A stretch of 64,000 nt of DNA from Streptomyces gobiensis (GCF_021216675.1 NZ_CP086120.1:4834501-4898500); one strand, 5' to 3'. Shown: positions 1-9,214, counted from the stretch's first letter. Translations and numbers: made by a program. The notes: generated from the letters alone by a model not told the origin.

Positions 1-836
1 ACATGAAGGTCACCCAGCCTGTCGACGTCTTCATCACGGACAAGCTCTTCCAGCTCGCCTCCACCGCCACGGTGGAACAGGCCGACGAGGACGCGTACCG
101 CAAGCTGCTCAAGGGGAAGACGATGGTCGTCTTCGGCGGCTCGTACGGCATCGGCGCCGATATCGCCGGCCTGGCGCGGGAATACGGGGCCCATGTCTAT
201 GCGCTGGGCCGCTCCACCACCGGCACCCATGTGGAGAACCCGGAGCATATCGACGACGCGCTGTCGAATGCCTATGCCGAGACCGGACGCATCGACTACG
301 TGGTCAACACGGCCGGGGTCCTCCGTATCGGCAAGCTCGCCGAGACCGGCAACAGCACCCTGGAGGAAGCGCTCCGGGTCAACTATCTGGCCCCGGTGCA
401 GATAGCCCGCGCCGCGTACAAGTACCTGGCCGAGACCCAGGGCCAGCTGCTGCTGTACACCTCCAGCAGCTACACCCGGGGCCGTGCCGAGTACAGCCTC
501 TACTCCTCCACCAAGGCCGCCGTCGTCAATCTCACCCAGGCACTCGCTGATGAGTGGGCCGCCGACGGCGTCCGGGTCAACTGCGTCAACCCGGAGCGTA
601 CGGCCACACCCATGCGGACCAAGGCGTTCGGGAAGGAGCCCGAGAGCTCGCTGCTGTCCTCCGAAGCGGTCGCCCGGACCTCGCTCGATGTACTGCTGTC
701 CGCCATGACCGGGCATGTGATCGATGTTCGCCAGCAGGACCCGACCCGGGGGACCGCCGCCGCGTCCGGCTTCGAGCAGGCCCTCGCCGCCGTACTGGAC
801 CGCAGTGAGAACGACGAGAGCGCGGGTGTGGCGTGA
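1..836 (+). CDS. Ribitol-phosphate cytidylyltransferase/SDR fusion, 3' part
   Basis: The 5' end lies outside the window. The first visible residues (KVTQPVDVFITDKLF) look like the C-terminal end of an IspD/TarI-type cytidylyltransferase. After a short linker comes a complete short-chain dehydrogenase: glycine-rich nucleotide loop GGSYGIG, the NTAG motif, and a catalytic Tyr/Lys pair in YSSTK. Fusions of this kind (Bcs1-like) reduce ribulose 5-phosphate and activate the ribitol 5-phosphate with CTP, giving CDP-ribitol for cell-surface polymers. The stop codon overlaps the GTG start of the next gene, which encodes an alditol-phosphate transferase, so the two are translationally coupled. The SDR half is clear; the cytidylyltransferase half is inferred from the fragment and the neighbours. 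Confidence 0.8.
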   Translation, partial: MKVTQPVDVFITDKLFQLASTATVEQADEDAYRKLLKGKTMVVFGGSYGIGADIAGLAREYGAHVYALGRSTTGTHVENPEHIDDALSNAYAETGRIDYVVNTAGVLRIGKLAETGNSTLEEALRVNYLAPVQIARAAYKYLAETQGQLLLYTSSSYTRGRAEYSLYSSTKAAVVNLTQALADEWAADGVRVNCVNPERTATPMRTKAFGKEPESSLLSSEAVARTSLDVLLSAMTGHVIDVRQQDPTRGTAAASGFEQALAAVLDRSENDESAGVA

Positions 837-2857
837 TCAAAACGGCAATACGACTGGCCCGGGTGGGGTCCGTCCCGGAGCTCATCGCCGCCCTGGGGAT
901 GCTGCTCAGCTACCCTCTGCTGCTGGCGGCGGCCTTCCTCCCCGACCTTGGCCTCTTCGCGGGGCTCTGCGCGGTCAGCTATCTCTGCGACCACTACCTT
1001 CACCACCGCGGCAGCTATCTGCTCAGCCGGTTGTCCAAGGTGCGCGCGGGCCTCTCCCTGCGCTTCCTCGTGCGGCAGCTCCTGCTGGTCCTGCTGCTGT
1101 CCCGGATGGATCTGGCCGAGGACACGGTGGCCTTCACCGCCATCGCCTGCTTCATCGTCTTCTACGGTCTCCAGGCACCGCACACCGCGCTGCTCACCCT
1201 GCTGCGCACCCGGCGCCGACTGCCCGTCATCACCCGCAATATCAACCTGTCCGACCTGCGGATCACCGATGCACCGCCGAACTGGCTGTTCCGGCGGGCA
1301 GCGGAGAAGATGCAGCACCTGGATCTGCCGGCGGTCATCGGCGTGCTGCTCGCCGCCCAGACCGGAGAGACCAGGCACGGGTACGTGGGGATGGGCGTCA
1401 CGCTTGTGCTGGCTGTGGTGTACACGGTCATCGCACTGGGGTGGACCCGGAAGGGAATCCTGCCGCCGAGGGAGGACGCGGTACTGCGGTGGTTCGACGA
1501 CTGGCTGCGTGCCTACCGGCCGACGACCGTGCTCTACTTCTCCGGCTCTCCCGAGTCCACCTACCAGGTCAACATGTGGCTGGAAACCCTCCAGGAGCTG
1601 GACGGCCGAACGCTGGTCATTCTGCGCGAGCGCCATACGCTCGCCGACCTCGCCTCCACCTCGGTCCCGGTCGCCTGTGTCCCGTCCGCGGTGCATCTGA
1701 TGAACATGGATCTGTCGATGGTCCGGGTCGCGCTCTACCCGGCCAACGTCGGCAAGAACATCCACCTGCTGCGGGTGCCGACGATGAAGCATGTCTTCAT
1801 CGGCCACGGCGACAGCGACAAGATCGCCAGCGTCAACCCGTACAGCAAGGTGTACGACGAGGTGTGGACGGCGGGGAAGGCCGGCCGGGACCGCTACGCA
1901 CTGGCTGATGTCGGTGTGCGGGACGATTCCATCGTGGAAGTCGGACGCCCGCAACTGGCCTCGATCCTCTCCCCGAACGGTGTGGGCACCGGCCGCATCC
2001 CGACCGTGCTCTACGCCCCGACCTGGGAGGGTTGGACCGACGACCCGGGCAACACCTCGCTGATCCTGGCCGGGGAGAACATCGTCCGCCGACTGGTCGA
2101 GGCCGAGAGCCCGGTGCGGGTGCTGTACAAGCCCCACCCCTTCACCGGCACCCGCTCCGCGGCGGCCAAGTCCGCCCACCGCCGGATCGTGGCACTGCTG
2201 GAGCGGGCCAACGCCGGACGGTCCGCGGAGCCGCGTTGGGCGGCGGAAGCGGCGGACCACGAGGAGGACCAGACCGCAGCCCGCGCCGAGCTGGCCCGTA
2301 TCGAGACCCGGCTGGAGAAGCTGAGCACCACATCCGCCGATGAGACCGTCGACGAGGCGCAGATGGCCCGGGACGCGGTCGTCGACCCGGCCCGGGAGGC
2401 CGAGGCGGCTCAGCTGCGGGGCGAGTGGGACGACGCCTACTGGCGCTCACTCGGGTGGTGGGAACACAAGGTCATCACCGGAGCCCGGCCCCGGCTGTAC
2501 GACTGCTTCAACCAGTCGGACGGCATGGTCTCGGACATCTCCAGCGTCGTCTCGGACTTTATCGCGAGCGGAAAGCCCTACGCGGTGGCCGACTCCGCCG
2601 GGCTCGGTGCGCAGGAATTCAAGCGGCAGAACACGGCCGTGCGCGCGGCCGTGATCCTCTCCAACGACGCGAGTGAACTCGACGACCTGCTCGAGGCGAT
2701 CGCGGAGCCGACAGCGGACTCACTGGCAGCGGATCGCTCGGAGCTGAAGTCCTACCTGCTCGGCCCGGACGAACCGGCTTCCATTGTCCGCTTCAACGAG
2801 GCGGTACACGCTCTGGCGGAGAAGGCCGAGCGCCGGAACCTGCAGCACGCCGTGTAG
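833..2857 (+). CDS. Membrane-bound CDP-glycerol/ribitol glycerophosphotransferase-like protein
   Basis: A 674-residue protein whose GTG start overlaps the preceding stop codon. The N-terminal third carries several hydrophobic segments (about residues 15-65, 80-130 and 160-205), so it is membrane-anchored. The remainder resembles the GT-B transferase of the TagF/TarF/TarL family: an FIGHGDSDK motif at about residue 322, VLYAPTWEGW at about 390, YKPHPF at about 430, and a DGMVSDISSVVSDF loop at about 560. A charged insertion of about 90 residues, rich in Ala, Glu and Arg, separates the last two motifs and looks like a coiled coil. The protein probably transfers alditol-phosphate units during teichoic-acid assembly at the membrane. 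The donor cannot be told from sequence; an SDR making ribitol phosphate next door favours CDP-ribitol. Confidence 0.82.
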   Translation: MIKTAIRLARVGSVPELIAALGMLLSYPLLLAAAFLPDLGLFAGLCAVSYLCDHYLHHRGSYLLSRLSKVRAGLSLRFLVRQLLLVLLLSRMDLAEDTVAFTAIACFIVFYGLQAPHTALLTLLRTRRRLPVITRNINLSDLRITDAPPNWLFRRAAEKMQHLDLPAVIGVLLAAQTGETRHGYVGMGVTLVLAVVYTVIALGWTRKGILPPREDAVLRWFDDWLRAYRPTTVLYFSGSPESTYQVNMWLETLQELDGRTLVILRERHTLADLASTSVPVACVPSAVHLMNMDLSMVRVALYPANVGKNIHLLRVPTMKHVFIGHGDSDKIASVNPYSKVYDEVWTAGKAGRDRYALADVGVRDDSIVEVGRPQLASILSPNGVGTGRIPTVLYAPTWEGWTDDPGNTSLILAGENIVRRLVEAESPVRVLYKPHPFTGTRSAAAKSAHRRIVALLERANAGRSAEPRWAAEAADHEEDQTAARAELARIETRLEKLSTTSADETVDEAQMARDAVVDPAREAEAAQLRGEWDDAYWRSLGWWEHKVITGARPRLYDCFNQSDGMVSDISSVVSDFIASGKPYAVADSAGLGAQEFKRQNTAVRAAVILSNDASELDDLLEAIAEPTADSLAADRSELKSYLLGPDEPASIVRFNEAVHALAEKAERRNLQHAV

Positions 2858-2908
2858 TCCCCCGCACACGTTGAGTTCCCCCGCCGCCGTAAGAAAGGCC
2901 CGTCGTCA

Positions 2909-5650
2909 GTGGCTCCCCGACCTGAGGACATATTTCCCCCTGCACTTCGCCGACTCATGAGGTTCTTCCCCGAGGGAACGGCCGAAGAGCGCGCAGAACT
3001 CATCGCCGGAGCGAAAGAGATCCGGCGGACCAAGCAGAAGGCCCTTCGCAAGCTCCCCCCGGTCGAACGGGTCAAGTGGTACCTGGCCGCCGAGGAGCGG
3101 ACCGATGAGCTGACCAAGGTGCTGCGCTTCGAGCGCGCCAACTCCTTCTCCTTCCACGTCAAGGGAGTGCGCCGGGCAAGACTGCACATCCCCGGCCTGG
3201 ACACCGGCTCCCTGCCGGACGAGGTGGCTGTCCTCGCGCGCCGAGAGATGCCGATCCACAGCAGAATCACCGAGATGGTGTGGCGCGAAGGACAGCTGGT
3301 GGTGCGCGGCTACTCCTACCTCACCAACGTCCCCCCGACCGAGAAGCGGCGTCCTTTCCGGATGGCCGTGCTTCGTCGGGCGGGTTCCAAGCGTGTGGTC
3401 CCGGTGAAGATGCGCACCTTCCGGGAGCCGCAGGCCACCGAGGACTCCAAGCAGGGTCTGCACTGCTACGACTGGTCCGGCTTCGAGATAACGATCAACC
3501 CCCGGCTGCTCAAGTCCGGCGGAAAATGGCTGCCCGGCAAGTGGACGACGGGCATCACGATGCCCGGCCCCGGCGGGCTGTACGCCGGGCGTATCGACAA
3601 GGGCGAGATCGGCACCGGCGGCCACGCCCAAGCGCATGTTCTCGAGGACGGCGTACGCCTGGTCGCGAGCTTCCCCGAGGGTCGGCTCCAGCTGACCGTG
3701 GATCTGGTCCCGTCCGAGGTCGAGAGCTGGAAGGTGGCGGACGAGTCACTTCAGCTCGCGCTGCATACCCCGGCAGCCGCCGGCTCCACCGCCAAGCCCG
3801 CCGGGCTGCGGGTGGAGCGGGTGAAGGACGACTTCTTCCGGGAGTATCCGGTGGAGGAGCGGGACGGCCGCTCCGTGGTCAGCGTGCCGTGCGCAGACCT
3901 GTCCGTCGCGGAGTCGGAGACCGAAGAAACGACGGACTTCCGTGCAGTCATCTTGCTCTCCGGCGGGAAGGAGCGCCGGGCCACCGTCGCTGACGGCCTG
4001 CTCACCGGAGCACACCCCATGTCCGGCGGCCGTGAGATCGCCGTGTCGACCGATGGCGGCGGTCAGCTCAAGCTCCAAGACCGGATGCGTCAGCCCGTCG
4101 TGGACCGGATGGAGTGGAACGACTGCGAACTCTTCCTGGAGGGCTCCTACACCGGGCCGGGCGAGGACAAGCTGCTCGTTCTCCGGCACGGCCGGACCTT
4201 CGAGGAGAAGCTGCTCCCTGTCGACATCACCGAAGGCCGGTTCACCGCCCGGATCCGCCCTGAGGGGATGGAGCTGTACGGGACGAAGCTGCCGCTTCGC
4301 GAGGGGCGTTGGTATCTCGCTCTCCGTTCCCGTAGCGCCCGTGGAACCGAGCAGGACGCGCCGGTGAAGCTCAGGGCCGATCTGCTGGGACAGCTGCCCC
4401 TGACACACCCAGGGGCAAAGCGAATCTACAGCGTTGACCGGCGATTCTTCGACCGGATCTTCCTGTCCTCGGGGTCGACGCTCAGCGCGGAGGAGCGAGG
4501 CACCTACCGGCAGCGGCTGCTCAAGCGCGTTCACGCTCCACAGCAGCGGAATCTTCCCCTCAAGGAGCAGGTGATCTACAACAGCTACCACGGTCGCCAG
4601 TTCTCGGACTCCCCGAAGGCTATCTACGAAGAGCTCGTTCGCCGCGGGACGGACGTGGAGCATGTGTGGGCGATCGGGGATCAGCGGGCGGAAGTACCGG
4701 ACGGTGTTCGGGTGGTGGAGTGGCACAGCGCCGAGTGGTACGCGGAAATGTCGCGGAGCCGGTACGTCGTCACCAACGTCATGCTGAACAGCTTCTTCAA
4801 GCGGCGGGAGGGCCAGCACGTCATCCAGACCTGGCACGGTACGCCGCTGAAGAAGATGGGCGCCCATATCCGCGGTACCACCAAGTCCAACCCCGCTTAT
4901 ATCGAGACCCTGCCACGGCGCTCCAATGAATGGGAGATGATGGTCTCCCCCAACGCCTTCACCACCCCGATCATGCAGGGTGCGTTCGGGTTCGAGAATG
5001 AGATTCTTGAGTGCGGATATCCGCGCAATGACATCTTCCATCGGGAGGACAAGGAGCAGCTCGCCGAAAAGGTGCGGGAGAGGCTGGGCATCCCTGAGGG
5101 GAAGAAGGTCCTGCTCTACGTGCCGACCTGGCGGGATGACGTCCGCATTGGCACCGGAAAGAACTTCAAGCTCGACCTTCGGGTTGATCTCGCTGCAGCC
5201 GAGAAGGCATTGGGTGATGATCACGTACTGCTGTTCCGCAAGCACCCCAAGATCGTGGACAACATCACCGGTGCGGGTGAGGGGTTTGTGTGGGACGTAT
5301 CGGAGTATCCCGAGATTGAACATCTCTACCTCATCGCCGATGTGCTGATCACAGACTACTCGTCGGCGATGTTTGATTACGCTCACTCGGGTCGGCCGAT
5401 GCTCTTCTTCACCTACGACTTGGAGCACTACCGGGACAACCTGCGAGGCTTCTACTTCGACTTCACCTCCCGGGCCCCCGGGCCACTCATCAAGACCTCG
5501 GATGAGCTGATCGAGGCCGTCAGGGATATCGACTCCCTGGTGGAGAAGTATCGTGACCAGTACGCCGAGTTCACCCAGGACTTCTGCGAACCGTCGGACG
5601 GCCTGGCCGCCGAGCGAGTGGTTGATTGGATATTGAAAGAGCGCGAGTAA
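2909..5650 (+). CDS. CDP-glycerol glycerophosphotransferase family polymerase (TagF/TarL-like)
   Basis: A 913-residue protein starting at GTG. The first 500 or so residues form a long region without recognisable catalytic motifs, containing beta-rich segments as in large actinobacterial TagF-like proteins. The C-terminal 400 residues are a classical Glyphos_transf domain: YNSYHGRQFSDSPKAI, then QTWHGTPLKKMG at about residue 640, LLYVPTWRDD at about 735, FRKHP at about 780 and DVLITDYSSAMFDYAH at about 815. Such enzymes polymerise poly(alditol phosphate) from CDP-alditols on the inner face of the membrane. It lies 51 bases downstream of the membrane-bound paralogue in the same operon, so one may prime and the other extend the polymer. 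This division of labour is inference. Confidence 0.9.
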   Translation: MAPRPEDIFPPALRRLMRFFPEGTAEERAELIAGAKEIRRTKQKALRKLPPVERVKWYLAAEERTDELTKVLRFERANSFSFHVKGVRRARLHIPGLDTGSLPDEVAVLARREMPIHSRITEMVWREGQLVVRGYSYLTNVPPTEKRRPFRMAVLRRAGSKRVVPVKMRTFREPQATEDSKQGLHCYDWSGFEITINPRLLKSGGKWLPGKWTTGITMPGPGGLYAGRIDKGEIGTGGHAQAHVLEDGVRLVASFPEGRLQLTVDLVPSEVESWKVADESLQLALHTPAAAGSTAKPAGLRVERVKDDFFREYPVEERDGRSVVSVPCADLSVAESETEETTDFRAVILLSGGKERRATVADGLLTGAHPMSGGREIAVSTDGGGQLKLQDRMRQPVVDRMEWNDCELFLEGSYTGPGEDKLLVLRHGRTFEEKLLPVDITEGRFTARIRPEGMELYGTKLPLREGRWYLALRSRSARGTEQDAPVKLRADLLGQLPLTHPGAKRIYSVDRRFFDRIFLSSGSTLSAEERGTYRQRLLKRVHAPQQRNLPLKEQVIYNSYHGRQFSDSPKAIYEELVRRGTDVEHVWAIGDQRAEVPDGVRVVEWHSAEWYAEMSRSRYVVTNVMLNSFFKRREGQHVIQTWHGTPLKKMGAHIRGTTKSNPAYIETLPRRSNEWEMMVSPNAFTTPIMQGAFGFENEILECGYPRNDIFHREDKEQLAEKVRERLGIPEGKKVLLYVPTWRDDVRIGTGKNFKLDLRVDLAAAEKALGDDHVLLFRKHPKIVDNITGAGEGFVWDVSEYPEIEHLYLIADVLITDYSSAMFDYAHSGRPMLFFTYDLEHYRDNLRGFYFDFTSRAPGPLIKTSDELIEAVRDIDSLVEKYRDQYAEFTQDFCEPSDGLAAERVVDWILKERE

Positions 5651-5735
5651 AGACAGGAATGCGCTGCAAGACGAACAACCGACTTGACAAGGCCTCAGGC
5701 CGCTTGAATTCACACGGGTAAGGAACGAGATTACA

Positions 5736-6875
5736 GTGCCAAAGGCGCTTATGAGACGCATCGGAAACCGGGCGCGCTCAAAGAAGTCGCGGGATCCGCA
5801 CTGGGACAATATCCGATACATATCCGGAACGCTGATCATCTTCGGCCACCTAGTGGAGAAGATGAGCGAGCATGATGGGCTGCGCTGGCTGTACGTAGCC
5901 AGCTGGGCCATACGTGTGCCGGTGTTCGCCATGGTCGCCGGCTACTTCAGCAGCGCCGGGCCGCTGGACTTCCGTGAGGTGCGGCGGCTAGTAGAGTCGA
6001 TCGCGGTGCCGTACATCCTCATCGGTCTGCTGCACACACTCCAGAAGTGGTATCTCTACGGAGAATGGACTATCTACCACGCCAATCCGGCGTGGGCCAC
6101 CTGGTTCCTTCTCTCCCTCATCCTCTGGCGGATGGCGCTGCCGTATCTCGCTGCGCTGCGCTGGCCCCTGCTGCTGTCGGTGGGCGCTGCGCTGGCGGTC
6201 GGTTATCTCGACAGGTTCGGCTCGACCTTTTCCGCCGCGCGCACCGTCACCTTTCTCCCCTTCTTCCTCCTCGGCTGGCAGCTGCGGCAGGGGCTGGCCG
6301 AGAAGTTGCTGTACGCCCGCTGGAGCCGGAACGCCGCCGTCGGCGTCCTGTTCCTGACCTTCGTCCTGGGCTGGGTCGTCCGGCATGACGTCACCAACGA
6401 CTGGCTGTGGATGCGGGGCCCCTACGGGGATGATCTGCCGGGCGGCATGGAGTGGGCCTGGGTGGTCCGCGCCTGTCTGCTGGCGGTCGGTATGGTCGCC
6501 GGGCTGAGCTTCATCCGGCTGATGCCCAAGTGCCGTATTCCGCTGGTCACCTATCTCGGCGCCGGGGGCATGTACATCTACCTCCTCCATCCACTCGTCG
6601 TGCGCCCCTTCAAACTCAACGGCGGCGTCGACTGGGTGGGCCCGTGGTACGAACAGCTGGCGTTGATCCCGCTCGCGGTGCTGATTTCGGCGGTGCTGGC
6701 CTCAGCCCCGGTACGCAAGCTCACCTGGCCGGTGATTCAGCCGCGGCTGCCCTGGCTCTTCGCCCCCGCACCGCAGCCCACGGCGACCAGGCAGCCGCCA
6801 CCGCCACGGCGGCCGGCAGACCCGGATCAGACGGCGGCATCGGTGGAACGCGACCGGGTCCCGTCCGTCGGCTGA
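5736..6875 (+). CDS. Acyltransferase family 3 membrane protein
   Basis: A 379-residue polytopic membrane protein starting at GTG, preceded by a purine-rich AGGAACGAGA. The N-terminus has the arrangement of acyltransferase-3/fucose 4-O-acetylase-like proteins: WDNIRYISGTLIIFGHLVEK, with an Arg in the first segment and a His at the end of the first membrane helix, followed by about ten hydrophobic segments (for example VPVFAMVAGYFS and YLGAGGMYIYLLHPLVV). The last 40 residues are Pro/Thr-rich. These proteins carry acyl, usually acetyl, groups to extracytoplasmic glycans. Its place 85 bases after the TagF-like gene suggests it decorates the same teichoic-acid-like polymer, but the substrate is not shown by the sequence. 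Confidence 0.85.
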   Translation: MPKALMRRIGNRARSKKSRDPHWDNIRYISGTLIIFGHLVEKMSEHDGLRWLYVASWAIRVPVFAMVAGYFSSAGPLDFREVRRLVESIAVPYILIGLLHTLQKWYLYGEWTIYHANPAWATWFLLSLILWRMALPYLAALRWPLLLSVGAALAVGYLDRFGSTFSAARTVTFLPFFLLGWQLRQGLAEKLLYARWSRNAAVGVLFLTFVLGWVVRHDVTNDWLWMRGPYGDDLPGGMEWAWVVRACLLAVGMVAGLSFIRLMPKCRIPLVTYLGAGGMYIYLLHPLVVRPFKLNGGVDWVGPWYEQLALIPLAVLISAVLASAPVRKLTWPVIQPRLPWLFAPAPQPTATRQPPPPRRPADPDQTAASVERDRVPSVG

Positions 6876-6957
6876 CCCTCCCGCCTTACGCATCAGCCAC
6901 GCCTGCGGCCGGTCGTGCTCAACCGGGAAGTTGATGGTCGTGCTTCTGCAGGATTAT

Positions 6958-6974
6958 CAGCGGCTCGGCCGCTG
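6958..6974 (+). terminator. Possible hairpin after the teichoic-acid operon
   Basis: A perfect 7-bp stem (CAGCGGC/GCCGCTG) with a 3-base loop lies 82 bases after the acyltransferase stop. There is no T-tract. It may end the operon, but the short stem leaves this uncertain. Confidence 0.3.
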
Positions 6975-7025
6975 CGGCCTGTTCGTCCTGAGTAGTTCAA
7001 GCACCCGTTAGCCAATAACTGACCC

Positions 7026-7055
7026 TTGTGGGGCTGAAGTTGCTGGTGGTGTAAT
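7026..7055 (+). promoter_or_regulatory. Candidate HrdB-type promoter of the protease gene
   Basis: TTGTGG and TGTAAT are separated by 18 bases, a fair match to a vegetative -35/-10 pair. The upstream ATG at 7054 would lie inside the -10 box, which supports translation from the GTG at 7114 instead. Confidence 0.35.
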
Positions 7056-7113
7056 GTACATGCCAAAACGCGCGGGGGCGAGGCTCCCCTGCGCCTTCTT
7101 CAGGGGGGAAAGA

Positions 7114-7896
7114 GTGCGACTCGGAATCACTCGCTTGGGAACCGTGGCGGCGGCACTGCTGCTGCCGTTCTTCTTTGTGTCGGCATCGAATCAGGCCCAT
7201 GAAACCGCCTCGGATCCGGACATCGAGCTCGCCCGGGCAGGCGGCATGGCGCCACAGATCTACAACGGTGGCACATACGCCGACAACCGAGGTCTGGCCG
7301 CGGTACTTCTCGACGGCGACCTCCAGTGCTCCGGTGCGATTGTGCACGACCGCTGGGTGCTCACCGCCAAGCACTGCATCATGTACGACACGAACAACAA
7401 CGGCCTACCCGATACAAAGTACGCGACCAGCCGCATCAAGGTGCGGGTGAAGAGCGACAGGTGGGACACGGGCGGAGGAGTGGTCGGCCTTGAATTCTCC
7501 AAGGTGCGATCACGAAAGGACGTCGCCATGCTGAAGCTCAACCGGTCGGCAAACGCAGAGACGGTCCGCCTTGCATCGGCTCACCCCAAGCTCTCTGCGA
7601 CCACCTACCTCTTCGGCTGGGGACACGATTCGAACTACTACGTGAAGCGAGGGACTGAGAAGGTCACATCGAATTCAGCCACAGACGCGTACGGCGGCCC
7701 GGCAATTCAGACCTCTACAATCGATGGAAGTCCCTGCTTTGGCGACTCAGGGGGTCCTTTGTTTAAGCTGGTCGACGGAAATAGGTACCAGGTCGGAATC
7801 CTGTCGACTGTGAGCAGTGGCTGCACCGGAACAGGCTATTACGCCAGCGTTCCGGAGAGTAAGGCATGGATTCAAGACGTCATAGCCCGGTTCTGA
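7114..7896 (+). CDS. Secreted trypsin-like serine protease (S1 family)
   Basis: A 260-residue exported protease. The GTG start at 7114 was chosen because AGGGGGGAAAG lies just upstream and the encoded N-terminus is a clean signal peptide (MRLGITRLGT, then a hydrophobic AALLLPFFF core); an in-frame ATG at 7054 has no ribosome site. The chymotrypsin-fold triad is visible: His87 in TAKHC, Asp136 in KDVAMLKL and Ser212 in CFGDSGGPL. Cysteines flank the catalytic residues as expected for disulfides. The S1-pocket residue six positions before the catalytic Ser lies in the DGSPCFGDS segment, but specificity was not assigned. The gene is less GC-rich at third positions than the flanking operons, suggesting recent acquisition. 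A strong hairpin follows it. Confidence 0.9.
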   Translation: MRLGITRLGTVAAALLLPFFFVSASNQAHETASDPDIELARAGGMAPQIYNGGTYADNRGLAAVLLDGDLQCSGAIVHDRWVLTAKHCIMYDTNNNGLPDTKYATSRIKVRVKSDRWDTGGGVVGLEFSKVRSRKDVAMLKLNRSANAETVRLASAHPKLSATTYLFGWGHDSNYYVKRGTEKVTSNSATDAYGGPAIQTSTIDGSPCFGDSGGPLFKLVDGNRYQVGILSTVSSGCTGTGYYASVPESKAWIQDVIARF

Positions 7897-7912
7897 ATTC
7901 ACCGAGACGAGA

Positions 7913-7950
7913 GCATTGCCACCTCTGCGGCACCGCAGAGGTGGCAATGC
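7913..7950 (+). terminator. Strong terminator hairpin after the protease
   Basis: An 18-bp perfect inverted repeat (left arm 7913-7930, right arm 7933-7950) with a nominal 2-base loop, which would open to 4-6 bases in RNA. It follows the protease stop by 16 bases. It also shows that the in-frame ATG at 7916 is not the start of the next gene. Confidence 0.8.
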
Positions 7951-7981
7951 CGACTCAGGGTATAACGGGCCACCACGTGTC

Positions 7982-9196
7982 ATGTCTGTGATGCTGGACA
8001 AGAGGGGGATCATCATTCGCGCACCGCGGTCGATCCGTAGTAGTCGCACCATCCGAAGCAGATGGCATGCGGCAAGGACAACGCTCAGGCTGACTGTAGC
8101 CGCTCTTCTGGGGGCTCTTCTGCTGCCCAGCGTTTCGCCCACTTCTGCTGCGGCGGACACAGCTCCGATCAGCACCGGCGCCGTGTTCAACAACCCGAAA
8201 GGATCCACTACAGAAAAGAACGCGGTAAAAAGTCACATCATCAATGCGATAAACAACACCCAGAGCGGCCGAATGATACGCGCGGCTCTTTACGCTCTCA
8301 AAGATCAAGACTACACCAGCGCGCTGATATCGGCTCATCGGCGCGGCGTGACCGTTCGGGTTGTCCTGGATTCAAAATTCAAATCCTCGTCAGCCACTCA
8401 GAGTCTGATATCCGCACTCGGCACCAATAAATTCAGCGGATCATGGGTACACGTATGCACGGACGGTGCGGCCTGTATTGCGACCGGTCGAAGCAGTATG
8501 ATCAACCATAACAAGTTCTTCACCTTCTCCCGGGTGGGGGACGCGGGTGTGGCAGAAGATGTTGTCATCCAGACATCCGCGAATCAGACTTCCCTCAACA
8601 CCGAGAAATACTGGAACAATGCCTACACAGTCGTAGGGAACACAGCTCTCTATTACGCATACAGAACATATTTCAAGGACCTCGCGGCCATGGTGAAGGA
8701 TGATGATTACTTCACCAGTGGAAAGGTGGGGACCGAGAAGTATTACTTCTTCCCACAGAAGAGCGGGGACATTGTGGTGGGTGTGCTCAACAATGTCTCG
8801 TGTGCCGGGGGGTCCACGGTGCGGGTAGCCACATTGGCGCTGCACAGGGACGAGGTGGCCCTGAAGCTGAGATCGCTGGCGGACCAGGGATGCTCGGTGC
8901 GGATCGTCTTCAACGAGAGTAACGACGTCGACAAGCTCTCCGGGCACAGGAACATCGCGCTTCGTCAGCTCAGGACCGCGGACGGGTACCTCGTTCACTC
9001 AAAGTACTTGCTGATCGAAGGCGACTACGCCGGCCATCCAGGGACGAAGTGGACCTTCACCGGGTCTCACAACCTGGACTACTCGTCTCTGCGTGACAAC
9101 GACGAAGCGATGCTCCGCCTTGAGGGCGAGGCGCCACACGACGCGTATCGAGAGAACTTCGAGTCCATGTTCGCCCTGGCATCGCCGGTGTCATAG
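7982..9196 (+). CDS. Secreted phospholipase D-like protein
   Basis: About 404 residues. The start is ATG 7982 or 7991; neither has a good ribosome site. An Arg-rich n-region and a hydrophobic core (LTVAALLGALLLPSV) ending at TSAAA make a long signal peptide. Two HKD-like motifs are present in the usual tandem PLD arrangement: HNK at His176, followed by a SANQT segment, and HSK at His339, followed by GSHN. The Asp expected five residues after each Lys is Ser at the first site and Glu at the second. The protein therefore keeps the His/Lys pairs but has diverged motifs. It probably acts outside the cell on phosphodiester bonds such as phospholipid, nucleic acid or teichoic acid; the substrate is unknown. 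Base composition is more AT-rich than that of neighbours. Confidence 0.8.
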   Translation: MSVMLDKRGIIIRAPRSIRSSRTIRSRWHAARTTLRLTVAALLGALLLPSVSPTSAAADTAPISTGAVFNNPKGSTTEKNAVKSHIINAINNTQSGRMIRAALYALKDQDYTSALISAHRRGVTVRVVLDSKFKSSSATQSLISALGTNKFSGSWVHVCTDGAACIATGRSSMINHNKFFTFSRVGDAGVAEDVVIQTSANQTSLNTEKYWNNAYTVVGNTALYYAYRTYFKDLAAMVKDDDYFTSGKVGTEKYYFFPQKSGDIVVGVLNNVSCAGGSTVRVATLALHRDEVALKLRSLADQGCSVRIVFNESNDVDKLSGHRNIALRQLRTADGYLVHSKYLLIEGDYAGHPGTKWTFTGSHNLDYSSLRDNDEAMLRLEGEAPHDAYRENFESMFALASPVS

Positions 9197-9214
9197 CAGT
9201 CACACCATCGCCAC

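Noticed and set aside
500..2260. 586-codon minus-strand frame
   Set aside because: It runs antisense to the SDR and TagF-like genes, has no family resemblance and shows the GC-driven codon pattern of a shadow frame.
3746..5932. 728-codon minus-strand frame
   Set aside because: Antisense to the TagF-like polymerase; composition is a mirror of the true gene and no domain is recognisable.
7054..7113. Upstream start of the trypsin-like protease
   Set aside because: ATG 7054 falls in the likely -10 box and lacks a ribosome site; GTG 7114 has a strong one and gives a proper signal peptide.
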